Below, one piece after another: positions 19,940 through 30,700 of a DNA stretch of 64,000 nucleotides. The position numbers were made by a program, and so were the translations under genes. The notes beneath the pieces were generated by a model. It made no database searches, was not told the origin of the DNA, and saw only the letters and a list, made by a program, of their open reading frames with translations. Origin of the DNA: Mantamonas sphyraenae (lineage: Eukaryota; CRuMs; Mantamonadidae); the NCBI GenBank assembly GCA_026936335.1, contig JAPMXV010000045.1:186001-250000 (forward strand), read 5' to 3'. Position 1 is the stretch's first letter. Each line of letters begins with the position of its first letter.

Positions 19940-20878
19940 ATGTCGAAGCGTGCGTTTGAGTTTTCTCTGGGAAGCTCTCTGACTGTAAACGACAAACACA
20001 AGGTTCTGGATGGCGTGTCACAGGTCACTCTGGCCGCATGGGTTTGCAAAAGCGAGAAAATCGGCGGTGACACGCGTGTGTTTTGCAAGAGCCAAGCTGG
20101 GTCCGACACCAACGGCTATGGAATGGACACGTACCAACACCGGCTACGTTACTTGGGAAGCACGTTCAACTGCTCCAGCACGCAGGAGAAGCTGCCTGTG
20201 GACGAGTGGGTGCACCTGTGCGTGACGATTGGTCACGAGCAGCTGAACACAGAGGAGGCAAAGGAGGACGAGGTGGTGGACAGCGACAACCTCACGTTTC
20301 GCATGTTTCTCAATGGCCAACTGGACCGTGAGCTGACGCGGAAGGGACCTCTGGATGCCGGGCAGCTGCCGCTGACGATTGGATTCGCACCGGTGGGCAG
20401 CCCGATGAGCGGAGAGTTTGTGGGCTGGATGACGGAACTGCTGGTGATGGATCGTGCGCTGAGTGTGGATGAGGTTGCGTCGCTGCCCAGCCGAACGATG
20501 AACGGTTCAGAGGACCATCTGCTGCTGTTGTTGTCGGCACGTCCCAGATTCGACGGCAAGGAGGATTGGCAAAACTGGGCGAGTGCAGAGTGCAGCAGTG
20601 GCATCGAAGTGGGATTGCGCTCCTCGAACGGAAGTCCACCGGTGGCACAGCTGGCCAGGGCCGTCAACGGTGTCGAGCTGCTGCCCAGCCAGATCGATTG
20701 GAGCGTCGACACACACCAATTCTTCACGCCCGAGTTTCGCAGTGCCGTCGAGTATATTTTCGTGCGCCACGCATGCACCTACGCTTCCGATGTGCAGGAG
20801 GATATTGCACCCATCGAAAACGTCCCCGCCGAGGTGCTTTTCCACATCTTTCGCCAACTCAGCACCATGTGGGGTTGA
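19940..20878 (+). CDS. LamG/concanavalin-like protein with F-box-like C-terminal module
   Basis: Single-exon gene of 312 residues. Residues 1-185 look like a laminin-G/concanavalin-A jelly-roll: FEFSLGSSLTVNDKHKVL, VTLAAWVCKSEK, EWVHLCVTIGHEQL and GEFVGWMTELLVMDRALS are the usual strand motifs. No signal peptide is present, so it is probably intracellular, unusual for LamG folds. The C-terminus has F-T-P-E-F-R-S-A-V-E-Y-I-F then ENVPAEVLFHIFRQL, an F-box-like helix, ending four residues later. Comparable tails end the nearby LRR and ankyrin proteins. I chose the ATG at 19940; an upstream in-frame ATG at 19832 would overlap DSCC1. A GTGAGT-type microsatellite follows the stop. Confidence 0.75.
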   Translation: MSKRAFEFSLGSSLTVNDKHKVLDGVSQVTLAAWVCKSEKIGGDTRVFCKSQAGSDTNGYGMDTYQHRLRYLGSTFNCSSTQEKLPVDEWVHLCVTIGHEQLNTEEAKEDEVVDSDNLTFRMFLNGQLDRELTRKGPLDAGQLPLTIGFAPVGSPMSGEFVGWMTELLVMDRALSVDEVASLPSRTMNGSEDHLLLLLSARPRFDGKEDWQNWASAECSSGIEVGLRSSNGSPPVAQLARAVNGVELLPSQIDWSVDTHQFFTPEFRSAVEYIFVRHACTYASDVQEDIAPIENVPAEVLFHIFRQLSTMWG

Positions 20879-20900
20879 GAATGGCTCCGCCGTGGTTGCT

Positions 20901-20945
20901 GTGTGTGAGTGTGAGTGTGAGTGTGAGTGTGAGTGAGTGTGTGTG
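20901..20945. repeat. GTGTGA microsatellite between LamG gene and acyltransferase
   Basis: Imperfect (GTGTGA)n/(GT)n tract of about 45 bp in the 139 bp gap before the acyltransferase start. It contains several GTGAGT sequences that look like 5' splice sites but are repeat units. Confidence 0.8.
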
Positions 20946-21017
20946 ATGCTGGGAGAGGGAAATCAATGCGCGCTGGCACCTACAGAACAAACGACGTCTG
21001 CCGCTGACGCCACAACA

Positions 21018-22521
21018 ATGTCTTGGGTCACGTACGTGGGGGGAGTGGTGATCGTGCTTGCTTTTCGCAAGTTGCCCTTGTTCAAGCAGCTGGCGACGGT
21101 GCTGGCGGTCCTCGTGGCCCAGTTGGCTGTGACGCTGTGCGTGGTCTCTCTGGGGGCATCGTACGTGTTTGTGCGTCCGTTCAGCGCCAAGATGCACGCC
21201 AAGGTGTCCAACAGAACAGTAACGGTGTCCTGGGGAGTGTTTACGCGACTGTTCCTGTCGCCGTTCTGGTCCAACATCAAGTTGCGTTTCAGCGGAAACT
21301 TTGAGCACACGGCCAAGGGTGAAAAGGCCTTTGTGGTGTGCAACCACCAGGCGGTAGGTGACATGAGCGGGGGGGCGTGAAACGCAAGATGCAGCGTCAC
21401 ACACACACACACACACGTGTCGACGTGCACTGGAGCTGCGCTGACATTCGTTCTGGCTTTGCAGGCTTCGGACCCGTTTTGCCTGTTGGGTTTGGCCGAC
21501 TACCACGGCGTGCTGGGCGGCGTGCGCTTTTTCATCAAGCAGAGCGCGCTGTGGATCCCGGTATACGGCCTGGGAATGTGGCTGCTCGGATTGTAAGTGG
21601 CAAGCATGTGCGAGAGGAAGGCGTTCGGCAAGCTGACACGTGGCGCGCGTTAACCTGCCCCCCCCCAAACACACACACTCAGCGTCTTTCTCAAGCGCAA
21701 CTGGCAGAAGGACCAGGCCCGCCTGAAGAATACCTTTCAGCGTCTCAAGGATGCCGACGAGCAGATTTGGCTCGTGTCGTACCTGGAGGGAACACGTCTG
21801 ACGGCGAAGAAGCTGGCGGAGAGCCAAGAGTACGCGCGAGAGAAAGAGCTGACGCCGCTGCAGCACGTGATGATCCCACGCACAAAGGGTTTTGTCGGCA
21901 CGGTGAGTTTTGGGGGTGGTGGATATTGCAGGTGTGCGTGTCTGTGTGTGTGGCCTGTTGGGACACAAGGCGCATGGGTTGCTGCTGACGAGGACGAACG
22001 GTTCGCACACACCCAGATGAACGAATGCAGGGACTTTTTCGACGCCGTGTACGACCTGACAACGTATACAGAGGGAGGAGAGCCTCTGACGCTGCTCGAG
22101 GTACGTGTACAATGGGACGACAAGGATGCATGGACCCTGGTTGACGGGGACGAGGCTTGCGAGTTTGAGATGGGTGAACGGCGAAAACAAACTGACACAC
22201 CCACGACGCCTCCCAGGTCCTGACCCCGGATGTCAACAAGACGGTGTACCTTCACGTAGAACGATTTGAAACGGACGAGGTGCCGACAGAGGTGAAGGTG
22301 AGTGGGAAGCAGAGGGAGACGTTTCCTGCGCTTTCGAGGGGCAGAACACTGACGCAGGCCCACAGGACATGCAAGAGTGGGTGCAGGAGCGATGGCGAAT
22401 CAAGGATGCACTGATGGACAATGTGATCAAGACGGGCGACTTTGAGTCGGACGGCAAGGTGATCGACTATCAGTACTTTGGTGAGCACCACAAGAAGACA
22501 GAGAGCAAGAAAGACAAATGA
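21018..22521 (+). CDS. Lysophospholipid acyltransferase, PlsC/AGPAT family
   Basis: Membrane 1-acyl-glycerophosphate-type acyltransferase making phosphatidic acid or remodelling phospholipid in the ER. Six exons: 21018-21353, 21465-21592, 21683-21902, 22017-22100, 22217-22297, 22366-22521; 334 residues. N-terminal hydrophobic helices (about 8-25 and 30-50). Catalytic NHX4D motif is N109-H-Q-A-A-S-D115, formed across the first splice. Motif III is EGTR at 190-193. The PRTKGFV block and AVYDLT motif are also typical, and the latter fixes the exon 4 acceptor at 22017. Most introns have a CTGAC branch motif. The tail is Lys-rich (KKTESKKDK), possibly an ER-retrieval signal. Substrate specificity cannot be read from sequence; similarity is nearest to the AGPAT3-5/plant LPAT2 branch. 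Confidence 0.92.
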
Positions 22522-22543
22522 ACGCCCAGTTGCATCGCGTCGT

Positions 22544-23157
22544 CTATTCTGAATTGCTGGCTTCATCCGTGCTGCTCGCTGCGGCCAGGGCATCAATCTG
22601 TGCATCCCTCTGGACCAGCATTCGGTCCCAGTTGTCCTGGCGGATGGGGCGGTTCTGAACTCGACCACGCGGGGTGTCAGTTTGCTCGCCTGGGACGAGG
22701 GGAGAAAGGCATGCATATGTGTATGTGGCTGTGAGGCGTGCGTGCATGCCATTGGTTCGGTTGAACCTCATGTGTGCGTGTTATGCATCCCATGGCCAGC
22801 GGCAGGGACGCGGCACGCATCCGACGTCGCTGCCAGCCGACGAATGTGCGCTTCCGGTCCCTCTCTGCGGCCCTGTACACACACAGGGAAACAGGTGGGG
22901 GTAGAACACACACTAGACGCGTGGCCATGTTGTGTGTGCGACCACTGTGCGTGTCCTTGGCGCGGTGTACTGCTCATGGGGACGCAGGGAGGCGGGCAAG
23001 AGAGTTCGAGGAAACGAGGGGAGCGGCGGGAAGATTGGGAGCAACGTACTTCGCCATCGTTGACAAGCTTGTGGAAACCGTACTGCAGGGCTCCAATGCC
23101 AGCCACACCAATGGTGATGAGAGTGGCAGGCGGGATCACTTCACGGGGGAACGGCAT
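22544..23157 (-). CDS. NDUFA1: NADH:ubiquinone oxidoreductase subunit NDUFA1 (MWFE)
   Basis: Small single-pass accessory subunit of mitochondrial complex I. Exons 23050-23157 and 22544-22684 with a 365 bp intron give 82 residues (human 70, plants about 65). Exon 1 encodes a hydrophobic helix (ATLITIGVAGIGALQYGF) that is the membrane anchor. Exon 2 has QDNWDRMLVQRDAQI, which matches the conserved W-x3-(M/L)-x-(E/Q)RD block of plant and animal NDUFA1. The C-terminal tail is Ala/Ser/Glu-rich and longer than usual. The donor is GTACGT; the acceptor after GGCGAG is the least certain point, chosen because it keeps frame. The intron is longer than the coding sequence. The stop is 22 bp from the convergent acyltransferase stop. 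Confidence 0.82.
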
Positions 23158-23251
23158 CGCTGTTGTGGGGGTTGTCCTGTGGGGGACTGCGCTGCTGCGC
23201 ACAAACACACACACACACACACACACACACAACCATACGCAAACATCCCGC
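23158..23251. promoter_or_regulatory. Divergent NDUFA1/DZIP1 promoter with (CA)n tract
   Basis: 94 bp between divergent start codons, with a CA dinucleotide run at about 23205-23231 just upstream of the DZIP1 ATG. Placement mirrors the CA run before GCP3, another centrosome/cilium gene. Confidence 0.4.
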
Positions 23252-23376
23252 ATGACTGAAGCGTCGCCATCGCAGTACACACAGTACACCCACGGCGCAA
23301 GCAGCTCACACGGCCAGGTGGGGTCGACTGCGACGAATCGCAGCCTGGACGCTCGGTTTGCTGAAGCGCAAGCGGG

Positions 23377-23412
<36 letters not shown>

Positions 23413-26400
23413 CGGCCGTGGAAAACAAGCACAGTATGCGCAGCCGGAGGATGCTGGGGTGCGCAAGAGTGCCACCGACGAGGTGGGCGAGTTCTACTTT
23501 CGTCGCAAAAGCGGACGACTCGATTGGCAGGTAAGCCATTGTGGGATACAGGGAGCATCACGCGCCCAAACAAGCTCGAGGATGTGTTTCCAGAGGAGCC
23601 AAAGATTGGGTGACCGTCACATTGGGAGGTGACGACGCGTGTGTGGCGAGAGAGAGCCGGTGGAAACTCGCGGATTAACCGTTGAAATGACTCACGCGTG
23701 CGCGGGCTCTGCTTTTCACAGACGCTGGACAGTATCAATCCCATGCAGGTGGTCCAGGATGTGGACATCGAAACACTGCAGAACGTGGTGGCCAATCTAA
23801 CGTTTGCAGATGTGCACCAGGAAGGTAAGCGGGGCAAAAGGCGAGAATCCGCCGCGGCGCGCAAAGTGAGTGACAAGACGCTGACTCCCCACGCCCCCTC
23901 CACCCACGCACACCTGCGTCGCTGCAGATCTATACATGCGTCAAGGCCAATTTGTGAAGCTGTTCCAGTTGGCTCAACTGATTGTGGAGTACCTCATCTA
24001 CTCGCAGGAGTACTTGGTTGCCGAGAAGGCGGATTTGGAGGAGGCGTTGGCATTGTCCAAGGAACGCCAGCAGGCGCTGCAAACACAGAACAACCAGCTT
24101 CGTGACGAGTTGGCCCTGGCGCGCAGCGATCTCAAGACGAAAAAGTCGGCCATCAAGATGTACGAGTACCTCTTGGCGACGGCACAGAGCAACACGGCAC
24201 TTGCGCAGCAGCAGGGCACCATGGCAGCCGCCCACCGCTGTGTCCTCTGCACCAACAAAGCCTTCCGCAGTGCCCACTACCTGGAAAAGCACATCCACAA
24301 GCGGCATGAGCAGGACGCGGCACGCATGACGGAACTACTTGCAGCCGGCGCTCCCGAGATGCACCGCACCATGGCCGAGGCACCGCCGCAGCAGCAGCAG
24401 CAGCAGTCACAACAACAGCAGCAACAGCAGCAACGACAGATGGCGCCGGTGATGGTACAGAGTGCGCCGGAGGGAGGAAATGGAGGTGAGGAGTTGCGAG
24501 CCGCGCTGAACCAGGAGACAACGCGACTGTACAACCTGCGTGCGTCGTTTGAGGAGAAACTGGCGGCGGAGAACGAGCAGGCGCTGGAACGGGAGCGCAA
24601 GATGCGTGAGGAGTATCACCAGAACACGCTCAAGATGCAGGAGGAGATCCGTGCGCTGCAACGATACATTCGCAACACGATGGAGGAGCAGAAAGACTCG
24701 ATTGTAAAGGAGTCGCAGCGAACCATGAACGACCTGCGCTCGTCGTTGAACCGAGACGCCGTGGGCCATGGCGCAGGCGTCATGTACGACGAGCAGGGTC
24801 ATGTGTTGGCGCCGTCGTCGCCCGGACAGCAGCAGCAGCAGCAAAGGGACGGAAACACCGCTCAGCCAGTGATGTACATGTCCATGTCGTCGCCCGGGAG
24901 GCCCTTTGCAGAGGAGGAGGCACGCGAGCGTGAGGAGCTGCAGAAGGAAAAGTATGCGCTGGAACTGGAGAAGCTGCGGCAGGAGCGCGCAAACATGATG
25001 CATGAAATGGAAATGGAGCGGCAACAGATGCGACTGGACATGGAGCGACAGCGTGTGGAAATGGAGCGTCTGGCAGCTCGCAAGGGCCGACGCGCAGGGC
25101 GTGGACGTGGACGCGGCGGAGGCAGCGTACCCAGGACACGGCCGGACAGCGCACGTTCGCACACACCGTCGCAGGGCAACTTGAGCGCACGCGGATCGCC
25201 CAGTCCCGTGCTGGACAGGTATGGCAATCCCATGTACCAAAGCGACTCGGACGTGTACCCAATGCAGGCAGCCACACCCGCGTCCGGCATGTCGCCGTTC
25301 ATGGTGCGCCACAGCGCTCCCGTGTCTGTGTTTGCCAACCCGGAAGAGGCTCAGGCCCAGCAGCAGGCGGCGGCGACGCAAAGCCTGGGTGAGAAGCGCC
25401 AAATGGCGGCGCAGATGCAGGTGCGCACCACGCCACAGTACCGACAGCCGGCAGAGGTGGTCAAGACGACAAGTGCGTCGGGAGACGCGGAGGAGGACGA
25501 GGATGAGGATGCGGAGGACGAGGATGCGGTGGAAGTGTTCAACCTGTCCGGGAGCATGACGGACGCAGACCGCAGCATGGACAACTTTCTGGAGAGCCAG
25601 GCCCATCTGGCCGAACGCAACGCACGGCGCAACGAACAGCTGCAGAAGCAGCGGGCCGGACCTGGCGCAGGTGTCAACGCCACGATGGAAACCATCACGC
25701 CTCCGGAGAGCAACCGATCGAATGTGACGCAACCCGTGGATGAGGAGGAGGAGGACGACGACGCGGAGCACGGAGCGGTGATGGTGGAGCCCGTGGATGT
25801 GGAGGAGGAGCATGAAGAGGACGATGATGACGATGACGTGGAGGGCAGGTATGTGAACGCGATGCAACGGCAGGACACGGAGCCAAAAATGGCACACGCC
25901 CGTCCTCAGGCTGGCCAACGGCTGGAGGAGATGCGGGCCATGGATCCGGTGGAAAGGGCGCCGGGACAGGTGGCGACGATGGGCCAACTGTACGCACGGT
26001 CCATGCAGGCCAACGATCCGCCCAAGGCGTACAACCGACAGCACAAGGCGGCGCAGATTGAGGTTGGACGAGACATTGAGGAGCTGGTCGGGGCGCGGGA
26101 TGAACTTCGAGGACGCGTGGATCCGCACGCCATGGCCATGGACAAATCCACACACGCGCTGCTCATGCAAGACCTGCGCGAGGATCGCAAGAGCGCACCC
26201 GTGGAGCACAACAACCTCGTGTTCCAATTCCAACGCGAGCTGGATGAGCTGTACCGCACGCAGCAACAGGGCGGTGGGATCTCGGTGGGGGCACGCACGC
26301 CGCAAAAGAACCAGACGCGCAGCAGGAACAGCAACAACAGCAACAACGGCAGTCCCACCAGCAGTCCCACCAGCAGTCCGAGCCGAGGGTCGCCCAAGCG

Positions 26401-27613
26401 TGGAGGGCCCAAGACACGTGCGTCGCAGCTTCAGCAGCAAAACAGCAAGAAGCGACCTCCGGCGAGCCCCGTGCGCAGCGTGGGAGGCGGCGGGACACCC
26501 AAGCGTGTCGGAGCCAATGTGGGCTCGCCCGTGATGCGCAGCCCAGGCGGACCCAGCATGGGCGGGATGACAAACAACAACACGGGCTCCAACAGGGGCA
26601 CGCCAAAGTCGGCAGGACCGGTGAAGCGAGGTGGTGGTGGTGGTGGTGGCAACGGCGGTGGACCGTCGATGCTGATGCGCAGCGGAAGCAACTTGGGAAA
26701 CCAACAGACGCCAAAGAGCGTGACGGCAGGCGGGTTCCAAGCGCAGCAGGAACAGAAGCAGCAGGCGGCGGCGCGCACGGGCAGTGACAGCTTGGGAGCG
26801 ATTGTGCGTGCGGGCGACGCTGGCATGCAGGGCAGGAGCAAGGAGACGTCGCAGGAGGTGGCACGTGTGCAACGATCGCTGGCAGAGGAAGCCGAGGCCG
26901 AGCTGCGCGCAAGCCAGCGCGTGGGTCACAAGGAGGAGCAGGCTCGTGCGGCAGAGGCCAACCAAGACCTGAGTCTGGTGGACCAGGAGATGAGCAGGAG
27001 TGGCGCAGCGACGGGTGTGGGTGGCAACACCCCAGTGACCACCAGTCGCAACGTAAAGGCCATCAACGAATGGGACCTGGACGACGACGACGACGACTTG
27101 GACGACTTGGACGACTTTAACCCAATGCCCACGGCGACCATGCGCAGCGAACGCCCTTCGCCATCGCTGGAAGAGACGACACGAAGGCAGCCTCGACATG
27201 ATGAACATGCGCAGGCTCAGGGTGGCACCGGAGCAGCAGCCAAGACGCCGACCAGTGCCAAGACGACGTCCAACTCGTCGGTGATGACGCCCGACGGACG
27301 CGTGCACACGTTTGACGAGTTGGAAGACAACGATTGGGACAACTTCCTGGACGAGGAGGACATTCTGTCGGACACCAACGAGTCGCAGAAACAGAAGCAG
27401 AAGCAGAAGCAGAACAACACGTCCACCAGCACCTCCAGCGTACCTCGAGCTGACGCAGACGCACGCTCGGGACTGAGCAGCACCTTTGGCGGCGTCGGAG
27501 GCGTGCAGCGTCCGGGCAGCAGCGCAGGCAGTGGGCTGCGACGATCGACAAACAGCGCCCCGGTGGAAGCCCTTGACAACAGCTGGGACGACCTGGACAT
27601 GGAAACGGCGTGA
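23252..27613 (+). CDS. DZIP1: DZIP1/DZIP1L-like zinc finger coiled-coil protein
   Basis: Basal-body/transition-zone protein needed for ciliogenesis in animals. Exons 23252-23530, 23722-23824 and 23928-27613 (introns 191 and 103 bp); 1,355 residues, longer than human DZIP1 (867). The DZIP1 N-terminal domain at about 75-165 reads FYFRRKSGRLDWQ, then NPMQVVQDVDIETLQ and GQFVKLFQLAQLIVEYLIYS. A single C2H2 finger follows at about 230-258 (CVLCTNKAFRSAHYLEKH-x3-H). Coiled coils follow; the rest is disordered and rich in Gln, Ser, Pro and Gly with SPxR repeats. Poly-Ser (23379-23410) and poly-Gln (24386-24433) runs are trinucleotide repeats. The C-terminus has three Trp-in-acid motifs (NEWDLDDD, NDWDNFLDEED, NSWDDLDMET). 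Confidence 0.93.
24386..24433 (+). repeat. CAG/CAA poly-glutamine tract in DZIP1
   Basis: About 16 codons, nearly all CAG or CAA with one Ser (TCA) interruption, encode a Gln-rich run just after the zinc finger. The mixture of CAG and CAA interrupts the pure trinucleotide repeat. Confidence 0.85.
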
Positions 27614-27647
27614 AAGGGGAGACGTGTGCTCATTTTGGAAGCTGGAA

Positions 27648-27680
27648 ATGAACGCATGAACGCATGAACGCATGAACGCA
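27648..27680. repeat. Four copies of an 8-bp repeat (GAACGCAT) upstream of the RasGEF gene
   Basis: Tandem copies of GAACGCAT fill a third of the 98 bp gap between the DZIP1 stop and the RasGEF start. Each copy contains an out-of-frame or early ATG (ATGAACGC), so they could act as upstream start codons in the leader. Confidence 0.75.
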
Positions 27681-27711
27681 GTGGGACTCAAAACAAACAC
27701 AAACGAACTCC

Positions 27712-30700
27712 ATGCTCGTCGCGCAACTGGCCTCGTGGGCGTCGCAATCGTCGTTGGACGGCGAACGTGCGCACCAGGCCACATTTGTGCACCAGGGCGT
27801 GGTGTATGCACACGGGGGCGATGGAGAAGCCACAGAGGGCGATGGCGACGTTGGAAGCAGCAGCTATGGTCACAGGCGGCGCAGTAGCCTGAAGAGCGCG
27901 TCGTCCACCCTGTCGCTGACCAGCCTGGACACCGCCAGCGAGCTGAACAGCAGCCCGCGGAGCACAACCAGCGCAGGAATGGAAGAAATGGCCACGGGCA
28001 CTTTGACTGCATACGATCTCACAGAGCAAGTGTGGTCACAGGTGAGCACGTACGGCCACGACGCGCCGAGCTCAAAGCTCCAGAAGCACGCAGCGGTGCT
28101 GAACAAACGCCACGGCATTGTCCTCATGCAAGGGGGTATGGAGGATGCGTTGGAGGGCTTGGCTGGCGTGACGAGTGCCAGCAGTACGCCTCTGGCCTGT
28201 GCAGACGTGTTTGCGCTGGACTTGGTGGATTTTCGCTGGAGCCGGCCGTCGTGTGTCGGCGACGAACCGCCTGCGCTCGTCGACCACTGCATGCAGAGCA
28301 CAGGGGACCACGTGTATATTGTTGGCGGTCGCTATTTGGACGGCGGTGGAGTGTGGAGGTACAATCGGGATGTGTTCCGGCTGGACCTGCGCTCGTTTGA
28401 GTGGGTGCGTTGCGCCGCGTTTGGCCAGGCGCCAGCGACGGCAGGTGCCTCGTGCGTCGTGGCGGACCACACACTGGTTGTCTTTGGCGGATACTCTGGC
28501 AACTGGCCCAACTATGTTTACCACAACAGTTTGCACACGCTCAACCTGGACTCCATGACCTGGCTGAGCACTGTGCCTCTGGGCAGCAAACCCACCCCGC
28601 GAGCCTGGCATTCGGCCGCTGTGCGGCGCACTCTCGACGAGGACAGCCACGATATCATTGTAAGTAGGAGTGTGGTGAATGCTGCGGTAGACTGCGTCCA
28701 CCCCAGTGGTTGCAGTGTGCCGTGTGTGTCTGTGCTGTGTGGACTGTGTGTGAAGTGTGTGTGTGAGAGACTGACTCCCCGCCCAGATTTACGGAGGCGC
28801 GTGCCACTTGGGCGACACCCAACTGGAAGAGCTGCTGTCCGACATGTTCATCTTCAACACAGAGAACCGCAGGTGGACCAGGGTTGTGTACGAAGAGCCG
28901 ACGCAAGCTGGAGAGCTGCTTCCGGACGGACGGTACGGCCACCGGGCACACTGGGTGCGCCAACAACTGGTCATCCTTGGCGGGCGGACTGTGAGTGATG
29001 TGTCTTTCACAGGATCGCACAGCAGCGCAAACGATAGCCATGCACCGCGCGGCCAGCTTCTGATTGCAGATCTGCACGTCGGTCTCAAGCCGGACGAAGG
29101 TGCACAGCAACGGCAAGGCAGTGTCGAGCTGAGTGCACGCACACCGCAGCTCAACATGCTGCGGTCGCAAAGCTCGGTGTCGCTGGCATCCAACGCAGAT
29201 TCGACTGTGACGATGTCTGCGCCCTCGCCAAGCGCAGAGTCGGCCACAGGGTACTTTGAGCAGGAGAGTGCAGCCGTTGCACAGCTTCGGCGCGAAAACG
29301 CGACAATGGGCACGCAACTGGCACAGTATGTGGAGAGGGTGCAGGTGGTGGACTCGCTGAACGCCTCGCTGGAAAGCCGGCTGAAGAACGCACAGGAAGA
29401 ACGCAACGCTGCGCTGGCGGACAAGGAAGAGCTGCAAGCACAGGTGAGAGAATTGCAACAGGCTGTGGCACTGCGCCACGACGACGACACGGGATGGCAG
29501 CAACAGCTGGTGGAAACACAAACCCAGTTGACTGAAGCCAGGCAGCGTGCACATCGCGATGCGCTGCTGGCCGAGGACAGCCTTGCCAGCATGAAGAAGC
29601 AAGTGGACGAGTTGAGCAGGAAACTGGAAGAAGAACGACAGGAAAGCGCACGGTGGAAGACGGAGCAACACGAAACGGCGTTGAAGCTCGAGAAGCACCA
29701 GCACGAACAGCAAACACAAAGCGAGGAGGCCTTTGCACGCATGCGTGCCCTGGAGCAGGAGTTGCAAGAGGCACGGAAATTGGGACACGCAGCGACAGCG
29801 CAGGCGGAGGCGCAGGTTCAGCAGGAGGAGGCCACGAACAACAGCCTGCGCCTTGTGGTTCAGGATCTTTCCCAGCAGCTGCGCGCTGAACGGGAAGCAA
29901 GCACCCAGCTGCAAATGGCCAACCAGGAGCTGTACACAGACAACATGGCGCTGGTCACGCAGATGGAGCAAATGCGCGAGTATGTGCAGCTGATTGAGAG
30001 CGAAACAAACACATGCCTGCTCGAAGCCAATGCACAGGTCGAGGCGCTTCACACACGCGCCTCCGAAGCAGAGAGCGAGCTTCTTACGCTCAGAGATGCG
30101 TCTGCAGAGGTCCAATCGCTGCGCGAGCAGGTGGACAACTTGCAAAAGCGTACCGACAGCACCAACGCGGCCAGTGGGGCAGAGTCAGCCATCGATGCGG
30201 ACTTGCAACGCTCTGCGCTTATCAAGCAAATGCGTGCACAGGTCCAATTTGACCGGCAGATGGCCGACATGGAGGTCAAGCGCAGCAGACAGCAATGCGA
30301 CTCCATGCAAACCCAGATGCAGTCCATGGTCCTGGAACTGGCACAAGTCGAACGCCAGGCCATGCAGTGGAAGGCGTCCAGCGAGTCGAAAGACCGACAA
30401 ATCACGCAGTTACAGCTTCAGATGCGCAACATGGAAACCCGATGTGGCCAGCTGCAAGCGTTTGCCGCAGCCACGGCAGAGGACGCCTCAGAGACCAAGA
30501 GACAGCTGCTGGACACACAACAACAGGTGGTGGGTGTCAAACAGGAGCTGCAAAGCACCCTGGCACACAGCAAACAGCAGGCAAACATGCTGGAAAGGCA
30601 ACATGAGGTGGAACGCGCCGAGCTGCGGGACAGGCTGGAACGCATCCAAGATTCGCACGCCATGGAGGTCAAGCACTTGCAGCAAAGGGTACAGACGCTA

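Noticed and set aside
20901-20945. Multiple GTGAGT sequences read as splice donors after the LamG gene
   Set aside because: They are units of a microsatellite after the stop codon with no downstream exon in frame.
24407-28012. 1,201-codon minus-strand open frame opposite DZIP1
   Set aside because: It is the antisense of a G+C-rich, Gln/Ser-rich coding region; composition is Leu/His/Arg-rich with no domain, while the plus strand carries a clear DZIP1.
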